Source of the DNA: Myotis daubentonii
Lineage: Eukaryota; Chordata; Mammalia; Chiroptera; Vespertilionidae
Direction: 5' to 3'
Assembly (NCBI RefSeq): GCF_963259705.1
Contig: NC_081840.1
Location: 6,195,062-6,259,061 of the forward strand
DNA: 64,000 nucleotides
A program made the translations under genes and the position numbers. Of this stretch, positions 42,870-54,877 are shown piece after piece (within the stretch, counting starts at the first letter, position 1; each line of letters opens with the position of its first letter). The notes under the pieces were generated by a model. That model searched no databases and was not told the origin of the DNA. It saw only the letters and a list, made by a program, of their open reading frames with translations.

Positions 42870-44935
42870 TCGTATCTGATACCTTGGGTGAGCATCTACA
42901 CTGTCTGAGGCAGCCACTGTAGTTTTTAATGAGTTGGCTGCTGGAGAGAGGCCCCAGCTGCTCCTGTGGGTGGGAGGGGCAGCCCTGGGCAGGGGACCAG
43001 GGCACTCGAGGGTGAGTTGGAGCAGAAGTGGGATGCAGACAGCATCCTGGGTCTGGGGCCAACCTGAGGGTTCTGCTCCCCTCTCCTCTCCTCCCTTCCC
43101 CTCCTCACTCAGAAAACCTGCTCTCTGTGACGCAGGATGCTGCTGGGAGGGGTGGGGGAGAGGGGAGGCAAGGTGGAAAGCCAGGGCTGCGGTGAGGGTG
43201 TGCCCATGTGCCCTGAGGACGGGCAGCCTCTCTCCAGGATTTGTGAGGAGACTGCAGACTGCCAAGCCAGGATGGGGCAGGGCTGGGGTCTGTGTCTGGC
43301 CTCCAGGCAGGCACTTCCTCCACCCCCACCCGCCCCCACCCCTCACACACACACTGCCAATCTTCTCTGAAAGGCCCTTCAAATAGGTTTGCCCATTCAA
43401 ACCACCCATCGCCCTCCAGCTCCTGGCTCCTACTCTGGGGCCTCCCAGGATGTGGCAGATCAGCCAGCTCCTCTGCCAAGGCCATCTGGGCCCACTTAGG
43501 CCTGCAGCCTGGGGCCGGAGGCTCCCTGGGCAGGACAGGGTCCCAGTGGGGGCCCGGGGGTGTCCCACGGCTCCCATCCGGGCAGGCCTCCACACGATGG
43601 CAGCATGCACGCGCTGAAGCCCGCCGGGCTGCCCGGTCTGGGCTAGGACCCAGCACCGCCCCCGGTTCCCTGGCCTCGATCCCCAGGTTCTGCTGCTGAG
43701 ACGTCCCCAGTGTTGTCTGGGAGACCTTCCCATCACATCTCCCCCCCTCCCATCACCTGGATCCCCTGGGTCCACCAGCACCTCTCAGGTGCCAGGTCCC
43801 TCACGGGCAGCCCATCCCCAAGGAGGGCACCCCTGTAGGTGGGCAGGGTGAGGCACGGGAATTGGGGGCCTCTGGTGCCTGGCACAGGTTCACACTGTCT
43901 GGCCCTTCCCTTCCCAAGCCCAGATTCGGGCCTGAGGACACTGGCTGGGCTGCCGGAGGAGCAGGTGTTTCCCTGAGAAGGGTCATGTGCTGGAGGGTCT
44001 ATGGGGGGGGGGGGGGTCCAAGAGAAACAGGTGGATCTGCCTGCTGGGCCGACAGGAAGGATCCAGGTCAGAGAGCCCCCCTTGGAAGGCAAGATTTAAG
44101 TGGGGCTGCTCCCTTGGCCCTCCCGACACAGCCCAGGCCCTGAGCAGGCACTGAGGTCTTGCCCTGACCTGCTCCCGGCGACCCCCTCCTGGCCTCCTTG
44201 CTCCCACCTGGTTCAGCATCTCCCCCTGGCTCCCTGGACAAACACGGGCTCTTGTCGATTTGTTTCTCTGCTTTTGCTTGTGTGCTTCCCACCCCCAATG
44301 CCCTCTGCCCTCCCTCTCCTCCCCTGGGAGCGTGGCCACTCCATGTGGGGCCCAACACCAAGGCCAGAACCTTCCAAAGCCTCAGTCAGGGCAGGGAGGC
44401 AGCACTTGACCCCAGACCTGCTTGGCCCCTGTGCTGAGAGGAGGGGGAGGCAGGCGGGGGCAGCCATAGGCCCCTTTCCCGGACCAGGCAGGACCATGTC
44501 TCCCCAGCAGGGTCCTGGGCCTGGGGACTGTGTCCCGGGGACATGGGCCAATGTGTAGAGACGTTTTGCGTAGGTGCTCCTGGGATGGGCTGAGCAGAGG
44601 CCAGGGCAGCCCCGTGGCACAGAAATCCTGCCCCAAAGTCCGCAGTGCCGAGGCTGGGAGACCCCTCTGCACAGACAGAAAGCGGGGCTCCGGGCAGGTG
44701 TCCAGGGTCTCCCAGGGCGTGTGAGGGTCTCCATCCGAGGGCTCTCCTGTGCGGGAGCCTCTTTTTCTCCTCGGGACCCAATCCCAAGAACAAGAACGGG
44801 GGCTTGTCGCCCCTCTGGCTGAATCTTCCTTCCCACTGCTGGCCCTCGGGGCACCTGACACCCTGCCCACGCTTCTTGTTAAGCCCAGAGCAGGGCCGGT
44901 GGCCATGGGGTGTGGACGCCTGGGCCTCCGGCTCC
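42870..44935. other. GC-rich unique intergenic DNA
   Basis: No gene is supported. A G12 run lies near 44,006. Overlapping long open frames on both strands reflect base composition and have no recognisable domain. Confidence 0.3.
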
Positions 44936-44995
44936 CTGTGCAGCCACTGTGACCTCTCTGGGCTCAGTTTCCCTCTCCATAGAAGGAGTGGCAGG
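44936..44995 (+). repeat. MIR relic
   Basis: 'cactgtgacctctctgggct', 'cagtttccctctcc' and 'atagaaggagtgg' follow the MIR core order. Confidence 0.5.
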
Positions 44996-45029
44996 GTCAA
45001 GGCCCTGGACCTGGGCTCCTGTCAGTCCC

Positions 45030-45300
45030 AATGCCCAGCCTATAATTATCGATGTCAGCCTGGGTGGAGGCCATTCATCAAGCCCGGGCGCACTTGGGCC
45101 CTGACATCAGCCCCCCCACCCCCGCTCCGCCCCGGCCGACATGGGCCCCCAGGAATGGGCACTGCCCGCAGCACCTGCCTTATCGATCATGGCCCAGCAC
45201 ACACGGGCCGCCAGGAATGTTGAAATGATCAGGCCAGTCCTGTTTCAGAAGATGCCGGACGCACATTTAGGGCTATTTTAGGGCCGCCAGGGCCCGGTGG
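45030..45300. promoter_or_regulatory. Candidate enhancer with TEAD and MEF2/CArG-like motifs
   Basis: Two CAGGAATG (M-CAT/TEAD) words at 45,150-45,157 and 45,212-45,219. 'gggctattttaggg' (CTATTTTAG at 45,273-45,281) is one step from both MEF2 and CArG sites. 'cctataattatcgatgtcag' lies near 45,040. The block is unique and free of transposons. The muscle interpretation is an inference. Confidence 0.35.
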
Positions 45301-48300
45301 GAGGAGGGCAGGGGCTCCCTGCCGATCTGGTTACAGCTATGTGCGGGGACAGCACATGCCATCATTGCTGCCCGGTGATCTAAGGAGCAGCCGCAGATGG
45401 CAGGAGCTACGTGCCGGGTCCCTCCTGTGGGCCCAGGACAGGGACGTTGGGAGGGAGAGGGTGGCAGCTGGCAGGGGCGAACCTGAGCTCTTGGCGGACA
45501 CCCAGCGGGCCCCGGGGGCTTAGCCTTGGAGGGATGCAGGGAGGGGAGGAGCGGGCAGGATCTTGCCTTCGGGCCTCTGAGGGACAGGCCACCTGACGCG
45601 GGGCCTTGAGCCTCCCTCTCAGCTGCTTCATGGCCAAAGCAGGAAAACGTTTAGCCGCTGGTGGGCTCTCTGAGGATTCAATGTTTGTGTGGGGGTCTTG
45701 GTGCTCCTTCCCAGAGTCCGGCCCTTCCCTGGAGCCTCCCCTTGGGTGCCTCTCTCTGCTGTTGCCGACTCTTCTCCTGACTCTGTCCCACTGAGCACAC
45801 AGTAGGGGCGGGTGCAAAGTGGGGCAGCAGGAGCTCACTGCTCTGTGCATCGGGGTCTGCCTCCCCCTCACTCCTGCCCTCCACTCTCAGCGCCCCATGT
45901 CCTCCCCACACTTCAACCTAGGAGTGAGAATCCACCCATTTCCTTACAGCGTGGGGTCCGGGAGCGGGCGGGACCAGGGCCAGGACGTGTAGGGCCACCC
46001 CTCCCTTGTGGTGGACACGTCTCCCTGTTCACACAGCCAGAGTGGAAGCCGAGTGTGAGACACACCCAGCTGGGCCCGGCACTAAATTCACTGTCCCTGA
46101 CATGCCAGAACCTTGTGGGTCCCACCCTGCTCTCGTGGCTTGATTCCCCCCACTCCACCCCCAAGTCTTTTTCTTTGCTTCCAGAGGACTTTTGGTCACC
46201 CCGAAGTTTCCATTCGGCGGCCCCGCCGTGGCCGTGTGGGCAGGGTGTGGGAAGGAACCGAGGGTTGGATCCCGAGCGCGTTTTCCACCCTGGAGATGCG
46301 ATCCGTTAGGGGAGCGGCCAAGAGGGAGGTCGCCGGTCCCCACCACGGAGGCCGAGCCCCTCCTCTGCACCCCGAGACACCGTCGAGACTGGTTTTCATC
46401 TATTTTAATTTGGTTGACAGACATCAGACCGAAAACAGATCTGCAGTTGGAAGGGGAAAATTCCTCAACGTTTCACGCGGCTCCCTCCGCCGCCAGCCAG
46501 AGGCCGCAGGCTTACTTTTTCCACGTCCCGCCCCCGGGAAGAGAGCGGGTTTCAAATGGTCTCGGATACTGAACACGCCTGTTCCCAGCGGCCCGGAATG
46601 GCTTGGCTCCACGCACAGAAAAAGATCCCGACATTCTCTGTCCTCCTGACTCTTCCCAAAGTAGCATCTCTTGGCAGAATGACCTTGTATGGCAGCTGAG
46701 AGGCACGGGCCGCGGGGTGCGCGGTCAGCTCAGGAGGACAGGATGGGGACAGGGACGGCCATAAACAGCCCGGGGATTATCTGCGGCTCTCGGAGCCTTT
46801 GGGAGTGGGGAGGAATGAAGCGAGGGCGCCAAGGCAGGGAGTGGCGGTGGCGTGTTTTTCGAATGCCAGGACTATAATTAAGGAGTGAGGAGATTCATGC
46901 TAACCCGTAACCAAGGCTGCAGGAGGAATCATGAAACCCTATAGCCCCGGGAGCCGGGGTTTGGAACGGCCGGGGGCACCCGCTTTGAAGCCTGTGTCCG
47001 AGTTGAGTCCATTTATCACGGGTGCTGGGCTCGGACAGTGTCAGGTGGCATGTGGCCGCCCTGCGGTGCCCAGAGTCGCTCTCGTTCTCTGCCATGCCAC
47101 CTGTTCTGGGCTACCTCAAAGGACTGGCAGGGACTTTCCAGAGAGCCCTGTGCGCATGTGTGGGGGTCTCGTCGGGACAGAGGGCTTTCCAATGGCAGGG
47201 GCTGGGGTACAGAGAGAAGTCCCGGGAGACAGCCGAGCAGGGTGGAAAAGTGCCGGTTCCGGGATCCGAGAGGGAAGGGGGTGCTCTCGGCCCCACCGTG
47301 GGTTTAGACCTGGCGTCCCCGTGGTGTGAACTCTTGTGCTGGCGAGTGGGGGTGAAGGATGTGTGGAGGTTCTTCATTCTTCTCTCTACCTTTGAGTCTG
47401 CTGGATGTTTCATCATTAAGAAGTTAAAAAAAAAAAAAAATCAAGGAAAAAAAAAAAAAAAGCTGGCCTGTCTTCCCTCCACCTGCGGGCACATCCACAC
47501 CTCCCTCGGGCTCGTCAACCGCAGCCCAGTCCCAGACACGGACGCAGGCAGGCCTTCCGCCTCTCCCTCCATCCCTGACCACATCCTCCGAGACAAACGA
47601 TTCCTGGAGGATCCCACACAGGCAGCCTCGGTTGTGGCCAAGCCATGCGGTCATGCTGTTGCCACAGGCGTTGGCCAAATCCTTTCTTAGAAAGCTGAGG
47701 GCTTGGTGTTCCCCTAGTGCGAGGGCGCAGCCCCGCCCGGCGCAGCGGCGCCACTCCCTTCGGTGTTGTTTCTGGGGAAATGGGGTCCCCGGGTCCCTGC
47801 TGGGATGCCTCCAGCAGGAACCAAGCTCAAGGGCTTGCCTTGGAAAGGCCCCACTTTACTCAACAGATGAGAACATGGGAGTTCAGTTTGGATAAGGCCC
47901 GACTCTGCCTCTGGGCATCCCTGCTGCTAGCCGGGGCAGGCAGAGGCATGAACTTGCAAAGTCTCGGCTTAATTCCTGGCGCTCTGCAGTCCACCTCCTT
48001 CCTGAGGCTGGTGGTTACTGTGCTAATCAGCTCGGCTGCAGTGGCAATTAGACATGACCACGTGGGGAGCGTGCCAGCCCGGCGGCACCGTGGGCCGCCT
48101 CGAGCAGGCTCCCGGGCACCAGGCACTCCCGGATGCGCTCAGACTAAACTGGGTAGCGGACCCTGAGCCTGGAGGGCAGACCTGCCTGCTTCCAAGTTCA
48201 GGGGTCCCAGGCGCGAAGCCCCTTCCTCACTGTGCCCCAGATGGAGAGAATGAGGCTCGAACACATGAAAACACTTCTTCCCGGGAACCTGGAGCCTTAG

Positions 48301-48775
48301 GCAGGGGATGGGAGCCATCGGCTCGATGCCAAGGGTTGTGCCAGGCCTTCCCCGACCCTGAGCTTCACCTCTGCCTGCCTAGTAGTCACCTGGCAGGGCC
48401 ATGCCCAAGGCCTGCTGGGGGCTGGCGGCCTGCTCAGAGCTATGGCCACAGCAGGCACAGGGGTCCACCCTCCAGTCCTGCCCTCAGATGGAGCAGATGT
48501 CCAGCCATGTGGCCCGCCCCTGCCTGCACCGCCCCCCGCCCCCCAGCTTCCCTCTCAGCTCTCCCTGGGAGCTGGCTACCCTGGGCTCAGAAGCACCCAC
48601 TTTATCAGGGGCACTTCCAGCTAGAAGACAGGGCTCTGCAGAAGGCCACGTGAGCGGCCTCCCCACCCTCAACCTGTCAGACTCTGCAGATGGGCCCATG
48701 TTTGTCTGACTAAGTCCCCTCTCCTCCCCTCCTGCTCCTTTCCCTCCCCTCCCCTCTTTCCTCCCTTTTATCAAA
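45301..48775. other. GC-rich unique DNA with scattered conserved-looking patches
   Basis: No gene is supported. Patches that stand out are 46,390-46,460 ('catctattttaatttggttg', 'ttgacagacatcagac'), 46,740-46,900 ('gccataaacagcccgggg', 'aggactataattaaggagtg') and 47,990-48,070 ('gtgctaatcagctc', 'gcaattagacatgaccacgt'). Two A runs separated by 'tcaagg' lie at 47,427-47,461. Confidence 0.35.
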
Positions 48776-48900
48776 GCCTAATACACATACACACAAAAGT
48801 GCTCCTGGTATCAATGTGCCAACTGATGCATTTTTACCAAACGGACACATCTGTGTACCTGGCCCAGACCGGACTTTTCCACAGCTCAGGGCCCCCTCCT
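48770..48900 (-). repeat. Probable old L1 3' UTR fragment
   Basis: 'caactgatgcatttttacca', 'aacggacacatctgtgtacc' and 'tggcccagaccgg' resemble a common old L1 tail. The assignment and orientation are uncertain. Confidence 0.35.
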
Positions 48901-50124
48901 GCACCCCCAATCGCAACCACCCTCCCCCAGGGCTGACACCTCTCCTGCGAGGACAATGTAAATCCGTTAAACCCACGGCCCAGTGTCTAGGAATGAGGTG
49001 CGCCCTGTGCCCTCCGGTGGCTGTGGGCGTCGCCGTTTGCCAAACGTGGACGTGGAGTGCTCATCCCCGGACTCTGTGGGAGCCCCTGCTCCAGAGGATG
49101 TGGCTGCGTGTGGTTCCTGAGACGTGGAGTCTGGCCACTGTGAGCATTCTTGCCCCTAGCTCGGGTGGATGAGGTTGAGGGGGGCCTCCTAGGGTTCCCC
49201 ACATGGCTCTGCGGTGCTCACCTGGAGGAAGGGTGGCTCCTGACCTCCTCGCCTCCTGTCTTCTCGGACCTGAGCTCCCTGGCTTCTCTGCGGTGCTCGC
49301 TGGGGACAGAGCCAGCACATTTGGAGCAGCTGCTGTTGTTGCCATCATCCCAACGCACAATGGGGAATGTGTAGTCCCCATTTCACAACTGGGGAAACTG
49401 AGGTTCGGTCCAGCTGACCCTGAAGTCGCTCTCAACCTGAACAAACGCATGAAGAGTCAGCAACGCAGGCATGACCAACCCAGCACGCGTCCCATCTGGG
49501 TGCCGTGAGACACCCTCGTTCTTCCCCGGATGGACCCTGAGAATGTGGGGCCTGGTGGTTGGGGTGTGGCCCAGGCTGGGGGTGCTGTCCCCCAGGACTC
49601 ACTCCTAAATCTCAAGGCCCTTGTCCCACTGCCCAGAGCACATGGCCATGTCTTCCTTCTGTGAGCACATCCGTCCCCTCCCCCTGGGAGCCTTGGGGGG
49701 TGGGGTGGGGGGTGACTTCTGGGAGCCGGAATCATCAACACAGGGAAGCCAGCCCACGTGGAGGTCGGAGCCAGGAGACACAAGGCATTCCTTCCCTCCT
49801 TCATCCGTTCACGCGGTATTCACAGCCTGTGTGCTTTGTCCTTTCTATTGAATTTATCGGTGACACTGGCCAGAGTTGTGTTGTTACCAGGCCTCTGGAG
49901 GACATGGAAAGAGACAGGACACGTTCCAGCCCTCAGGACAGGCAGGTCGGGTGGGGTGGGCAGGTGTTCGGGGAACAGGGAGCAACCTGGGCTGAGGCAG
50001 AGAACTGGCACCCGGAGGCGAGGGTGTTGGAGGGAGTTGGGGTCAAAGTGGAGCCTGGCAGGAGGTCCCAGAGGGAGGGAGGGTCGGTGGGAGGGGGTAG
50101 CTCCAAGGGAATATGATGCCTACT
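48901..50124. other. GC-rich unique intergenic DNA
   Basis: A MIR-like end lies at about 49,372-49,406 ('tcacaactggggaaactgag'). No other feature is supported. Confidence 0.35.
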
Positions 50125-50965
50125 GAGCATTTTTAAAAATTCTATTTTTTTAAGATAAAAAAAAATTGTGGTAAAATATACATAACCTTGCCCGGTTGGT
50201 ATGGCTCAATGATTGAGTGTCGACCTATGAACCAGCAGGTCATGGTTTGACTCCTGGTCTGGGCACACGCCCAGGTTACGGGCTCGGTTCCCAGTAAGGG
50301 GTGTGCAGGAGGCAGCCAGTCAATGATTCCCTCTTGTCACTGATGTTTCCATTTCTCCCTCTCCCTTCCTCTCTGAAATCAACAAAAAAATATATTAAAA
50401 TAAATTTAAATGTATATACATAACATAAGATTGACCATTTTTAACCCATTTGAACTGTACAATGTAGTGCCATTAAGTACATTCACATTGTTGTGTTACC
50501 ATCCCCACCATCCATTTCCGGGACTTTTCCATCTTCTCAGACTGAACCTCTGTCCCCATTAAATAACGCCCCCCCCCCCCCCCCCCCCCCCGCTAAGCTC
50601 TATTCCACTCTGTCTATGAATCTGATGGCTTTCTGTCTAAGAATCTAGGAGCCTCCTATACCTGGAATCTTGCAGGATCTGACCTTTTGTGACTGGCTGA
50701 CTTCACTCAGTATAATGTCCTCAAGTTCATCCGTGTGGTAGCTTCTGTGAGAATTCCATTTCCCTCTAAGACAGCGGCGTCCCACGGTGTGGATGGAGCG
50801 AATTTTGTGCATCCGTTCACCGGTCAGTGGACACGAGCTGCTTCCACCTTGCGGCTGCCATGAAGAGTGATGCGGTGTGGATGTGGGTGCACACGTATCT
50901 GTCAGGTCCCTGGTCTCCATTCCTCTGGGTGTCCATCTAGAAGTGGAACTGCATTTTAAAGCACA
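50125..50965 (-). mobile_element. Old L1 3' portion split by a SINE
   Basis: The complement of an old L1 tail: 'gaccatttttaacccatttg', 'gtacattcacattgttgtg', 'cttcactcagtataatgtcc' and 'tggtctccattcctctgggt'. A poly-C tract of over 20 bases (about 50,568-50,591) lies inside. Confidence 0.8.
50187..50413 (+). mobile_element. VES-type SINE with 11-bp target duplication
   Basis: The 'tatgaaccagcaggtcatgg' subgroup. ATATACATAAC flanks both sides (50,176-50,186 and 50,414-50,424). It is inserted in old L1. Confidence 0.92.
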
Positions 50966-51139
50966 GAAGTTCACGGCCAGGTTTGCCTTTCAGAAAGCCC
51001 GTTTGGGGGCCATCTTGGAAAGTGAATGACACTGGAGACAGGGCCTCCTGGGTGGAGGCTGGGCAGAGGCCCAGGGGGGAAACAATGAGGCAAGAGCCGG
51101 GTGGGGAGGGGGTGGGGGAGCGCAGGATGGGGGGGCTTT

Positions 51140-51345
51140 TCAGCCAGCCTGGATAATACACTGGCCGTGGGCATAGAGGGTGAAAATGGCCAGGCCTGCA
51201 GCTGGGCGGGCTGAGTGGCTGATAATGACACCATTATCCCAGAGGCAGCATGGGGGGCCCCCTCATTGGCAAGGAGGAAGGGGGGAGATAATGAGTTCAA
51301 TTTGACCGATTTAATCATTTCTTCCTTCATGATTCAACAAACATT
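51140..51345. promoter_or_regulatory. GATA-motif-dense noncoding block
   Basis: A perfect inverted pair GATAATG-ACAC-CATTATC (51,221-51,238), a third GATAATG (51,287-51,293) and 'gaccgatttaatcatttc' lie within about 120 bp of unique DNA. Erythroid or other GATA-factor binding is an inference. Confidence 0.35.
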
Positions 51346-52439
51346 TCTGGAGGGTCCATTATGTGTTAAGTGCTGTGCTGGGCGCCTGGCAAACAGAGCC
51401 CAGGGAGACAGCTTGTTGCCCCCCCCCCACCCCCACCCCCCCAGCTGGAGCTGCCCTGCAAACACACGTTCCTGATGCATTGAGATAAGAGGGGCCATCA
51501 GGGGACCATGGCTGCCCGCTGGGGGGTGGGAGGGAGAGAGACACAAACACGTCTCCAAGGAAAGAGAGAGAGAAGATTAGGGGTTGCTGAGCAGGTAGAA
51601 GGGGCTTCGGGGCCTGGGAAGGCCATGAAGTCCAAAGGCCAGGGACCAGCATGGGGGCGGCAGCTTGTGTGAGGAAAGAAAGGGAGAGAGTCAGGAGCAA
51701 AGTGCAGTGGAGATCCTGGGGCCTTGCAGCCAGCTGAGGGTTTACACTTGACCAAAGTCATAGGGAGACAAGGACTGTTCAGGCAAGAACGCTGTCACTC
51801 CGGGTAGATGCCAGCGCTGGGGTCCTACTGGACCCTGTGGGGAGGCTTTGTGAATGGGCCATGGCAGAGGAGGACGGGGAGGCGGGGCGGGAGAGCACCA
51901 GAGCTCTCTGGACTCCGTGGTGCAGATCAGGGCGGGTCAAGGGACCCCCTACCTCTCCTTGAAAGCCTCCTCCAGGAGCCTGCCTGCCCGCGGCCTGTAG
52001 CCCTCACTATACCTCCGTGGCGTGGTCCCTGTGCGGGAGAGAAGACTGTTAGGAAGCCCACTCCGGCCTCCCCACAGGGCTTGTCTGTGTCCTGAAGGGC
52101 CCTGGGCCCCCGTCTTCCCTCTGCGCCTGGGACAGAGTAGTGGCAACAAGACCGATGGGGTCACTCCAAGTGGAGCCGGAGCTGTGAGTTCAGCGAAGAG
52201 GGGAGGGGGTGCAGAGCAAGACCCCTGGAGGGGCTGGGGGGCCAGGCTGATGACAGAACACCGATGAAGCGGGGTGGGTGACCTGAGGTCGAGGCCCCCG
52301 CAGTGGCCCCACGTGCGGGCTGCGCACCTGCCGACTTTGGTGTGGAGGTGAGCGGCTCCCGCCGGGAGGCCCAGGATTAGCGTGGATTCAGAGCGGGTCA
52401 GGTGCAGGCCTTTGTTCAGACCTGTTTGCCTTTTGTCCC

Positions 52440-52700
52440 CGCCTGCAGGACGCCCAGGCTGCATGATGTCATTTTAGACGCATTAAGCTGGAACAGCTCA
52501 AAATTGAATAATTAATTACACTCAGCTTCAATTGCAGTGACTAATTGATCAGGGGCTGCCAGCAGACACCTGGACGGGATTAGCTGTGCACAATGAGGGC
52601 TGCGGGCAGGTGGCGCGGCCTCTCCGGACCCCCGGTCCCTGCGTGCGACTTAATTAAGGCTGACTTGATTTCTTTATTCTCGCTGGAGATCTTGCAGGCC
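52440..52700. promoter_or_regulatory. Homeodomain-motif-dense block with a CTCF-like core
   Basis: 'catgatgtcattttagacgc' (CRE-like), 'gaataattaattacactcag', 'gtgactaattgatcagg' and 'gacttaattaaggctgactt' pack at least four TAATT-type cores into about 230 bp. 'cgggcaggtggcgc' (52,603-52,616) matches about 12 of 14 CTCF core positions. It is unique and without transposons, and is the strongest enhancer-like block in the right half. Confidence 0.42.
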
Positions 52701-54877
52701 CCATCCCAGGGCCAGGGGCTGCCTGTGGGCTGGGCACTGCTGCGGACGCATGTGAGCGGCCTGAGGTCGAGAAAGATGCTGGCCTGGGGCCCTGACCACC
52801 CTTCCCTTCTGCGCCTGTTCCTTCTGCGCCTGCGTCCAAATCCTGGCTCCAGGCTCGCCTCCCTTCCTCCTGCCTCTGCCCACTCCTCACTGTGGTGATG
52901 ACCTGGGCATCCATCCTTGACCTTCCACTCTCGCCAGGTGACTGGTCAACATGGCCAATGCCCACTGGCTTCTTTTGTTTCTCATCTGTTCTTTGTCATC
53001 AAATTATTTTCCTTCCCCAAAATGGGCCACGTGGGGTATGTGGGTAGCAGTGTCGTTACCCTCCTTTGGGGTACAGTGAGGGACTCCCGGCGACCCAGGT
53101 CTCTCATCCTCTCTCCCCCCTTTGCTGTCTGGCACCTTCCCCAACCCCAGGGTCCCAGGTCCTATGTCCTGGCACCATATTGGTGCCCAAAGTACCAGTT
53201 GCCCATCTAGTCCTGGCGATCTGTGCAGTCCTCCTTCTCTTGGCACAGCCCATGGAGTGTGTTGGTACAAATCCCCTCGCTTTTTTTTTTTTTTTAAACA
53301 AAAATCAGAGGTGCCTGGTTGTGAATCTCTTGAGCCAGAGGGAGGAGGAGACTGAACAGTGATTTTTCCTACAATTTTGTGTCCTTCTCCTGAATCGCTG
53401 AATGAGAACTAGTGGGCAGAGACAGCAGTCTCCCACCCACGGACAATGGGGTCCATTCTCTCGCTCTGGGGGGCTCTCAAAGGCATCGGCCCTGCCGCCT
53501 TTGTCACCGGACAAATCCTCGCTGGTGCCCGGCTGGCCGGCAGAGAGAGGCCCCCGGGCTCCCGAGTCTGTGTCCAGCCTGGTGGGTATTTAGGGAACCT
53601 CCCCCCCAAAACTGTCCAGGGGCCAGGCCACACCTGGGGGCTTGATGATGTGCCTGTGGCCAGAACCCACGGGGCAGATAGGAAGCACTCTCCTGGGTCC
53701 CTGATTTTATCCAAAGGTTAAGGAATTTCTAATCTCTATTTTTATGTGGCCGAAGTGGCATTGCCTGGCTGTAACAGATTCAAATACAGAAGAATACACA
53801 CTCCCCAAAAGTCATCACTATTACTCCAAATATACTTAGGCATGTATAGTCATGTAAATAAATATGTACACACTTTTTTTTTTTTAACAGATGGGATCAT
53901 CCAACCCATACAGTTCCTCAACTTGCCTTTGCGCTTGCCAAAGGGCTCCGTGCCTCCCAGGCCCGCACACGCGGCTCTGCCTCCCTGTCTATCAGTGGAA
54001 TAGTAAATAGTATTCCTTAAATGGGTGTCACCACGGTTCATCCAGCCATTTCTCTAATGACGGATAAAGAGGTCGCTGCAATTTTTTATAATTACAAATG
54101 GTGCCAGGGGAAGAAAACAGGCCCCAAACACCCCATCCATTTCAGCACTACAGCGAAAGGGCATTTGAAATGTTACTCCCAAAAAGGTTATACCAATCTA
54201 CACACAATAATGGCATGCGATTTAAAAAAAATATTACGACTAGCGAGGCAATAGAATGGCATACAAAGCAACATTCATGCAATTTTTTAAACCTAATATC
54301 AGACTCAGAGGGAGGCATTGCCTCCGTTCCCCTCGGCGTGATGATTCCGCGGCGACCGTGCCCACCCCTCTCTCCATGCCCGAGGGGCCTTGCCTGGCCC
54401 TCAGCCTTCTCCCTTTCTCCACACTGGGCAGAGCAGCCCCTACTGGGTGCTTTACTGCGTTTCTTAAAGGACTCTTTTCAAGCAAGGTGGAGACTCTTCA
54501 GGCAAATTCCATTTCCGGGGGTGGGGGGTGAGGGGGGGGGATATGCTGCTAACAGTCCAGGAAAAGGGACCAAAATGTCGCCCACATTCCCTCCCCTTCT
54601 CAGCCCCACTCCGGGATGGGTCTGTGGGTGGGGTGGGGGGTGCCCCGACTCTTCCCACATCTCCCTCGTTGGTGGGAGTCCGACCGCCAAGGGAAGCATG
54701 AGGGTCTGTGTTTCTGGGGGGTAGCCCTCATCTCCAGGTGAGCCCCCTCTCAGGAGAGCGGCACTCCCCAGTGCCTGGTGATGTGCCTGCGGCCGCCTGC
54801 CTCTGGCCTCTGGCCATCATCAGTGCTTTCAAAGTAAGCCCTGAGCTTCAAGCAAAGTGTCACAGAACCTTGTTCTA
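52701..54877. other. Intergenic, partly AT-rich, unassigned
   Basis: A T15 run lies at about 53,280-53,295. 53,720-54,290 is AT-rich with 'catgtaaataaatatgtaca' and may be an old LINE relic that I cannot name. No gene is supported. Confidence 0.3.

Noticed and set aside
42834..43781. 315-residue - strand open frame
   Set aside because: It runs through GC-rich unique DNA into the HAL1 end, with no domain, no conserved motif and overlapping frames on both strands.
47427..47461. Poly-A runs as evidence for a processed pseudogene
   Set aside because: No target duplication or polyadenylation signal lies beside the two A runs, and the sequence upstream is not recognisable as a transcript.
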